Shown here: positions 6,513-10,237 of the stretch, piece by piece
How positions within the stretch are numbered: the stretch's first letter is position 1
Layout of the letters: every line of letters starts with the position of its first letter
Assembly (NCBI GenBank): GCA_022706865.1
Contig: JAKJBT010000059.1
Location: 1 to 10,237, forward strand
Length of the DNA stretch: 10,237 nucleotides
Direction: 5' to 3'
DNA from: Bacillota bacterium
GTDB lineage: Bacteria; Bacillota_A; Clostridia; Lutisporales; Lutisporaceae
Translations under genes and position numbers: made by a program
The notes under the pieces: model-generated
Seen by the model: the letters and a program-made list of their open reading frames with translations, nothing else
What the model was told of the DNA's origin: nothing
Databases searched by the model: none

Positions 6513-7505
6513 TCAGTTTGTAATCCCCGCGCTTTGACTGTCAGCTATAACGGTTCTTTTCTTTGGCTTCAGCCATTTAAATTCTTTACCGCCGTATAGG
6601 CCTTCGGGCCTCTTAAGCATCAGCATAACAAGCACTAATGCGTAGATTACTATACGCCAGTTAGACATGAATCTCAGCATCTCAGGCACTATTGTAAGTA
6701 CCAGACCGCTTACTATCGAACCGCTTATACTGCCTGCTCCTCCTGCATAAAGGAATACAAGATAGTCATTAGACTTCAGGAAGCTGAAAGTATCAGGCTG
6801 GAGAAACATAAGAAGGTGTCCGAAAAGTCCTCCGGCCACACCGGCCATAAATGCAGCAAATGTAAAGGACAATACCTTATACTTGGTAGTGTTTATTCCC
6901 ATAGTTTCGGAAGCAACTTCATTTTCCCTTATTGAAATACAAGCCCTTCCAAAGGAGGAATTTACAAAGTTCCTTGCTCCGTATATCGCCAGGAATGTGA
7001 ATAAAAATACCCAAAACAGGTTAGTATATCTGGGAATACCTGCAAGTCCCCTGGGGCCCCCTACAAAGTCGATAAGCCTTATTGAAGCCCTTACAACTTC
7101 TCCAAAAGCCAGAGTCACTATTGCAAGATAGTCTCCTTTTAATCTCAATGTAGGCAAGCCTATCAAAAATCCGATAAAGCTTGCTGCTACGCCGCCCATA
7201 AACAGTGAAAAAATGAACATGGGTATCTGTGTATACGCCGGCCAGCTTGCTGTATTAAAAAGAATAGTTGTAAATAATGCAGAGGCGTATCCGCCAATAG
7301 CCATAAATCCGGCCTGGCCTATTGAAAACTGTCCGGTAAAGCCGTTTACTATATTTAAGCTTACAGTCATTATGATATTAATTCCGGCAAGCATTATAAT
7401 CTGCAATAGATAAGAATTGACCAAACCAAACTTGTTAAGTGCACTAATAACGACATAAAGCAAAACTATGATTAAATATACTTTCTTGTCTTTTAAGAAA
7501 TTCAT
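6513..7505 (-). CDS. livM: LIV-type ABC transporter permease LivM
   Basis: A 330-residue polytopic membrane protein with the LivM pattern: a hydrophobic N-terminus, NIVNGFTGQFSIGQAGFMAI, the LRLKGDYLAIVTLAFGEVVR segment, an EAA-like cytoplasmic loop around FGRACISIRENEVASETMGI that docks to the ATPases, and the GGAGSISGSIVSG segment followed by KRPEGLYGGK at the C-terminus. It forms the membrane channel with LivH. I prefer the ATG at 7505, which has AGGTGG five nt upstream; that site overlaps the livH stop. A GTG at 7514, directly after the livH stop, would add three residues and has only a weak site. Either way the two genes are tightly coupled. Confidence 0.94.
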   Translation of the reverse strand: MNFLKDKKVYLIIVLLYVVISALNKFGLVNSYLLQIIMLAGINIIMTVSLNIVNGFTGQFSIGQAGFMAIGGYASALFTTILFNTASWPAYTQIPMFIFSLFMGGVAASFIGFLIGLPTLRLKGDYLAIVTLAFGEVVRASIRLIDFVGGPRGLAGIPRYTNLFWVFLFTFLAIYGARNFVNSSFGRACISIRENEVASETMGINTTKYKVLSFTFAAFMAGVAGGLFGHLLMFLQPDTFSFLKSNDYLVFLYAGGAGSISGSIVSGLVLTIVPEMLRFMSNWRIVIYALVLVMLMLKRPEGLYGGKEFKWLKPKKRTVIADSQSAGITN

Positions 7506-7510
7506 ATCTG

Positions 7511-7516
7511 CCACCT
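7511..7516 (-). promoter_or_regulatory. Ribosome binding site favouring the ATG start of livM
   Basis: AGGTGG on the minus strand, five nt before the ATG at 7505 and overlapping the livH stop codon. It would lie on top of the alternative GTG at 7514, which therefore looks less likely. Confidence 0.55.
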
Positions 7517-8414
7517 ACACTTTCTCTATGGTGAACTTGCCCATGATTCCCGCAGGTTTGAACAGCAGTATGAAAATAAGGATTACAAAGCCTGCGCCAT
7601 AACCCAAGTCGGAATTTACCGCAGTAGCCAAAACTTCAGCTACTCCCATAATAAATCCGCCAAGCATTGCTCCCCTTATATCGCCGATTCCGCCTAAAAC
7701 TGCAGCAACAAAAGCTTTTGTACCAAGCCATATTCCCATATATACATCAATCATAGGATATATGCTTGCATAAAAAACACCGCCGGCGGCAGCTAAAGCC
7801 GCACCGATAAAGAAGGTAATTGAGATTGTGTTATTTACGTTAATACCCATAAGGGCAGCAGCATCTTTGTCAAACTGCACAGCTCTCATCTGGCTGCCAA
7901 CCTTTGTTTTTGTAGTAATGTAATGCAGTCCCGCCATTAAGATTATTGAAAAGGTTATCATCAAAATTTGAACACTGTTTGTACCAACTCCGCCAATACT
8001 AAAACTGCTCATCGGGAATAATTCCGGAAAAGGCCTTGGCTGCGGTCCTATAAACGGTAAAGCCCTTGGAAAATTCTCCAAAAACATCGAAACACCTATT
8101 GCAGTAATAAGTGCAGACAGCCTTGGCTTTTTCCTCAGCGGCTTATATGCGATCCTTTCAGTTGTTACGCCCAAAAGCCCGGTAAGTATCATGCCAACGA
8201 TGATTATGAATGCTACGACAGGATAGGATAACGTCCCGCCGCCCATGGCTTTTGCAAGAAAATATACCAGAAATGCACCTACCATGAGGAAATCTCCATG
8301 GGCAAAGTTTATAAGTCCGATAATTCCATATACCATCGTATATCCGAGTGCTATCAGGGCATATATACTTCCAAGCTGCAGGCCGTACATGATTAATTGA
8401 AGTATCGTAGTCAA
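7515..8414 (-). CDS. livH: LIV-type ABC transporter permease LivH
   Basis: A 299-residue multi-span permease. The N-terminus LQLGSIYALIALGYTMVYG and the following INFAHGDF are LivH hallmarks. The EAA-like loop around GSQMRAVQFDKDAAALMGI contacts the ATPase subunits, and GGIGDIRGAMLGG closes the transmembrane core. With LivM it makes the translocation path for the ligand delivered by the lipoprotein encoded upstream. The start codon is TTG at 8414, with GGAG six nt before it. An internal ATG at residue 8 (next to YGLQLGS) would shorten the first helix and has no good site. The gene follows livJ by 86 nt, which hold a strong hairpin. Confidence 0.95.
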   Translation of the reverse strand: MTTILQLIMYGLQLGSIYALIALGYTMVYGIIGLINFAHGDFLMVGAFLVYFLAKAMGGGTLSYPVVAFIIIVGMILTGLLGVTTERIAYKPLRKKPRLSALITAIGVSMFLENFPRALPFIGPQPRPFPELFPMSSFSIGGVGTNSVQILMITFSIILMAGLHYITTKTKVGSQMRAVQFDKDAAALMGINVNNTISITFFIGAALAAAGGVFYASIYPMIDVYMGIWLGTKAFVAAVLGGIGDIRGAMLGGFIMGVAEVLATAVNSDLGYGAGFVILIFILLFKPAGIMGKFTIEKV

Positions 8415-8420
8415 AAATAT

Positions 8421-8428
8421 CTCCCCTT
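8421..8428 (-). promoter_or_regulatory. Ribosome binding site supporting the TTG start of livH
   Basis: AAGGGGAG on the minus strand, six nt before TTG at 8414. It supports the non-ATG start that gives the full first membrane helix. Confidence 0.65.
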
Positions 8429-8450
8429 TAGATAAACTGATTTTATATCA

Positions 8451-8483
8451 GAATCGGTAGCAAGGATCCCTTACTACCGATTC
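8451..8483 (-). terminator. Intercistronic hairpin between livJ and livH (attenuator or mRNA stabiliser)
   Basis: The arms 8451-8460 and 8474-8483 (GAATCGGTAG / CTACCGATTC) pair perfectly over 10 bp. Inside them a further AAGG/CCTT stem closes a 3-nt loop after one mismatch. It lies 17 nt beyond the livJ stop. No T-run follows on the minus strand, so full intrinsic termination is doubtful. The known pattern in binding-protein operons is that such hairpins protect the 3' end of the binding-protein mRNA or let only part of the polymerases through, giving more binding protein than permease. A second, weak 5-bp stem (CTGAT/ATCAG) follows it at about 8437-8451. Confidence 0.75.
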
Positions 8484-8500
8484 CTTCCATTGATATTCTT

Positions 8501-9673
8501 CTAGTTCGGATTAACTGTTGTTACATAGTCAGGCTGACCATTCTTGTAAACATTGATAACAGCACCTTTAACCGGGTTTCTGGTTTCATCAAAGGTAATT
8601 GTTCCGGATGGTACAGGGAAGTTGGTTATTTTAGCCATAGCATCTCTTACACCCTGGCCGTTCAATGTCTCGGCATTCTTTACGCCTTCCAGTACTACCA
8701 ATGCTGCTTCATATGCCAAAACAGCGTTGGAGTTAGGATTTACGCCATATTTGTCTTTGTATCTCTTAACGAAGTCCTGGCAAACCGGGTTCGGGTCAAC
8801 AGGGGAGAATGCTGCGTCATATGCTGCGCCTTCTACTATATCAACACCGGCGATGTTTGGTACGTCCGGGCTGTCCCATGAGTCTCCGCCCAGGAACTGA
8901 GCAGTGATTCCCATCTGTCTTGCCTGCTTCATCTGGAGCGGAACTTCGCCGAACTGGTTAGGCATAAACAATACTTCAGGATTTGCTGCCTTTATTTTTG
9001 TAAGCTGTGCGTTAAAGTCTTTTACGTCTGCTCCGCCGTAAGCCTGAGTCTCAACTACTGTGCCGCCCTTTGCTTCAAAGGCTTTTATGAAGTTTTCCAT
9101 AAGCCCTTTGCTGTAGTCGTCAGCATTGTTGTATAGAATTGCAGCGGTCTTTACTTTTAAAGTATCTGCTGCATAAGAAGCCATAACTCTTCCTTGGAAT
9201 GGGTCTATGAAGCATGCACGGAAAACAAAATCACCTATTTGTGTAACTTTTTCATTAGTTGTGAATGTACCTATGCAAGGAACCTTTGAAGCCTGAGCTA
9301 TAGGTCCGCCGGCAAGTATGCACTTGCTCATGTCAGGGCCGACTATCGCGATAACCTTATCCTGGTCTATAAGCTTTCTATATGCATTTGCAGTTGTTTC
9401 AGGTTTTGCTTCATTATCTTCATATAAGAACTCAACCTGCATTTTCTTGCCTTTAACGTCGAGTCCGCCTTCTGCTTTAAGCTGGTCAACAATAAGTTCT
9501 ATACCATTCTTCATGTATTCACCGGCTATTGCTGATTGTCCGGATATAGGCAGTGTTACACCTATCTTGATTGTTTCCGGGGCTGCAGCACCTGAGCCTG
9601 TGCTTGTGCCGGCACATCCGAATAATGATACTGTCATGATAAGAACCAACAAAATGCTTACTAATTTTTTCAA
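8501..9673 (-). CDS. livJ: LIV-type ABC transporter substrate-binding lipoprotein (LivJ/LivK family)
   Basis: A 390-residue Peripla_BP_6 / type I periplasmic binding fold protein. Residues 1-20 form a lipoprotein signal peptide: KK, a hydrophobic stretch, then the lipobox LFGC with Cys20 as the lipidated residue, followed by a Gly/Ser/Ala-rich linker. The mature domain begins with IKIGVTLPISGQSA; the segment IAIVGPDMSKC and the TFTTNEKVT segment line the usual ligand site, and GGDSWDSP carries an acidic residue near where relatives hold the ligand amino group. It captures the substrate outside the membrane and hands it to LivHM. The start is TTG at 9673 with GGAGG eight nt upstream. It is the first gene of the operon, after about 560 nt of non-coding DNA. 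Ligand could be a branched-chain amino acid, but this family also binds other amino acids, amides and organic acids. Confidence 0.95.
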   Translation of the reverse strand: MKKLVSILLVLIMTVSLFGCAGTSTGSGAAAPETIKIGVTLPISGQSAIAGEYMKNGIELIVDQLKAEGGLDVKGKKMQVEFLYEDNEAKPETTANAYRKLIDQDKVIAIVGPDMSKCILAGGPIAQASKVPCIGTFTTNEKVTQIGDFVFRACFIDPFQGRVMASYAADTLKVKTAAILYNNADDYSKGLMENFIKAFEAKGGTVVETQAYGGADVKDFNAQLTKIKAANPEVLFMPNQFGEVPLQMKQARQMGITAQFLGGDSWDSPDVPNIAGVDIVEGAAYDAAFSPVDPNPVCQDFVKRYKDKYGVNPNSNAVLAYEAALVVLEGVKNAETLNGQGVRDAMAKITNFPVPSGTITFDETRNPVKGAVINVYKNGQPDYVTTVNPN

Positions 9674-9680
9674 AGTTTCT

Positions 9681-9687
9681 TCCTCCC
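9681..9687 (-). promoter_or_regulatory. Ribosome binding site supporting the TTG start of livJ
   Basis: GGGAGGA on the minus strand, its GGAGG part eight nt before the TTG at 9673. It places the start exactly at a normal lipoprotein signal peptide. Confidence 0.8.
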
Positions 9688-9699
9688 TTTGTAAATAAT

Positions 9700-9762
9700 T
9701 TAAGTAAAGACTGTATTGATTTTACTTGTTAAAGGCCTGCGATCTCCCTCCTTCTTTTTCAA
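9700..9762 (-). CDS. Possible 20-residue leader peptide upstream of livJ
   Basis: A short frame opens at TTG 9762, preceded by GAGG eight nt upstream, and stops with TAA at 9700, 26 nt before livJ. The peptide is basic (KKKEGDRRPLTSK). The spacing of its ribosome site and its TTG-AAA-AA beginning mimic the livJ start just downstream. It lacks runs of leucine, isoleucine or valine codons, so classic branched-chain attenuation is not supported. It may be chance in AT-rich DNA. Confidence 0.15.
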   Translation of the reverse strand: MKKKEGDRRPLTSKINTVFT

Positions 9763-9945
9763 AGATAGCACCTCGGATTTCTAATTCCCTGCTTCACAAG
9801 ACTGAAAATTGATTAGTAATATAGGTACATTTGTATATAAGAAAAAGTTTCATAAAGCATTTTTATGTCCGAATATATGCTTTGATGGGTTTTTTCATAG
9901 ATTGATATGCATTTTCTATTTTTTCTTTTTTGTAAAAATTTTTTA

Positions 9946-9973
9946 ATAATAGGAGTAATGCATATTATGACAA
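9946..9973 (-). promoter_or_regulatory. Candidate sigma-A promoter for the operon
   Basis: On the minus strand TTGTCA (9973-9968) and TATTAT (9951-9946) are separated by 16 nt; each matches its consensus at five of six bases. The transcript would begin near 9939 and carry a leader of about 265 nt before livJ. AT-rich sequence makes chance matches common, so this is a candidate only. Confidence 0.4.
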
Positions 9974-9979
9974 TATTTC

Positions 9980-10009
9980 ATTATATTCCTTAAATTTAAA
10001 GCTTATTAA
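9980..10009 (-). promoter_or_regulatory. Second candidate promoter with exact -10 box
   Basis: TATAAT is exact at 9985-9980 on the minus strand. The best -35 is TTAATA at 10009-10004 (four of six, spacing 18). The palindrome at 10013-10029 lies directly upstream of this -35, a place suited to an activator that makes up for a weak -35. Confidence 0.35.
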
Positions 10010-10012
10010 ATT

Positions 10013-10029
10013 ATTTCACATTGTGAAAT
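10013..10029. promoter_or_regulatory. Candidate operator: perfect 8-1-8 palindrome
   Basis: ATTTCACA, one T, then TGTGAAAT: a perfect 17-nt dyad. A further partial half-site, ATTTCATA, follows at 10033-10040. It borders the -35 of the second candidate promoter. Its form fits a dimeric helix-turn-helix regulator, but the half-site order is opposite to that of CRP and Rex sites, and I do not know which regulator would bind it. Confidence 0.45.
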
Positions 10030-10152
10030 TACATTTCATATATTTATATTACACTTTTCTGATGAAAACTGCAAGCTAAAAATTGTAACCTCTTTAAACA
10101 AAAACATAAACGTAAATTGCAAAAGTAAGTTCTACCCTTACTTAGCAAACTA

Positions 10153-10191
10153 TAGAATTTAATCATTCAAATCCACATGTAGAATTTAATC
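10153..10191. repeat. Short direct repeat, two copies 27 nt apart
   Basis: TAGAATTTAATC occurs at 10153-10164 and again at 10180-10191, with the similarity continuing for six more bases (16 of 18 overall). It could be a pair of binding sites for a regulator or a small duplication. Two units with a 15-nt gap are too little for a CRISPR array. Confidence 0.5.
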
Positions 10192-10237
10192 GTGCAATTA
10201 TATAACACCTCTTTTTTCTCCAGAGCCCGACCGACCT

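Larger units (their letters stand above)
9674..10237. other. AT-rich non-coding region upstream of the operon
   Basis: I find no convincing protein gene or RNA gene here. It holds two candidate promoters toward livJ, a perfect palindrome at 10013-10029, a direct repeat at 10153-10191, a 7-bp inverted repeat with 7-nt loop at 10123-10143, and a weak 7-bp stem (AAAGCAT/ATGCTTT) at 9854-9883 inside the probable leader. The last 20 or so bases become more GC-rich, and whatever they belong to lies beyond the edge. No T-box or riboswitch motif that I know was recognised. Confidence 0.7.

Noticed and set aside
9674..9945. T-box or branched-chain amino acid leader attenuator
   Set aside because: No T-box core sequence, no run of Leu/Ile/Val codons in the small frame and no terminator with a T-run before livJ.
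10022..10040. Rex binding site
   Set aside because: TTGTGAAAT followed by ATTTCATA resembles a Rex dyad, but the GAA-TTC spacing is too wide and the right half is imperfect.
10153..10191. CRISPR array
   Set aside because: Only two imperfect 12-18 nt units with a 15-nt gap; no cas genes and no further units in view.

Overview
The window looks like a piece of a Clostridia-type Firmicute chromosome. Reasons: strong AGGAGG-type ribosome binding sites before nearly every gene, frequent TTG starts (three of ten genes), a very AT-rich promoter region, a Gram-positive style lipoprotein binding protein, and a GGGACA...TGTCCC palindromic repeat of a kind I recall from Clostridia genomes. I cannot name the species.

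Every gene I can support is on the minus strand, so transcription runs from high to low coordinates. The right end (about 9674-10237) is non-coding and AT-rich. It holds candidate promoters, a perfect 8-1-8 palindrome and a 12-bp direct repeat. Next come five genes for a complete branched-chain amino acid type (LIV/HAAT) ABC transporter in the classic order livJ-livH-livM-livG-livF (9673 to 4996). A strong hairpin separates the binding-protein gene from the rest. Within 15 nt of livF follow a class I aminotransferase (4980-3817), a zinc-dependent medium-chain dehydrogenase (3778-2756), a KduD-like short-chain dehydrogenase (2733-1975), a DapA/KDG-aldolase superfamily protein (1839-940) and a DhaK-type kinase subunit (925 to the left edge, incomplete). 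Gaps are short (overlap of 7 nt up to 86 nt) except the 135-nt kduD-dapA gap, which carries a roughly 70-bp near-perfect inverted repeat.

The layout reads as one long catabolic operon. The last four genes form a plausible chain for a sugar-acid-like compound. The zinc dehydrogenase oxidises a hydroxyl and KduD handles the C5 carbonyl of a 3-deoxy-2-keto acid. The DapA-type lyase, which lacks the arginine typical of true dihydrodipicolinate synthase, splits a 2-keto acid into pyruvate and an aldehyde. The DhaK-type kinase then phosphorylates a triose such as glyceraldehyde or dihydroxyacetone. The odd part is that this chain is joined to an amino-acid-type transporter and an aminotransferase. 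The imported substrate could therefore be an amino or hydroxy acid that is not a standard branched-chain amino acid. The individual families are seen with good confidence; the joint pathway is inference.
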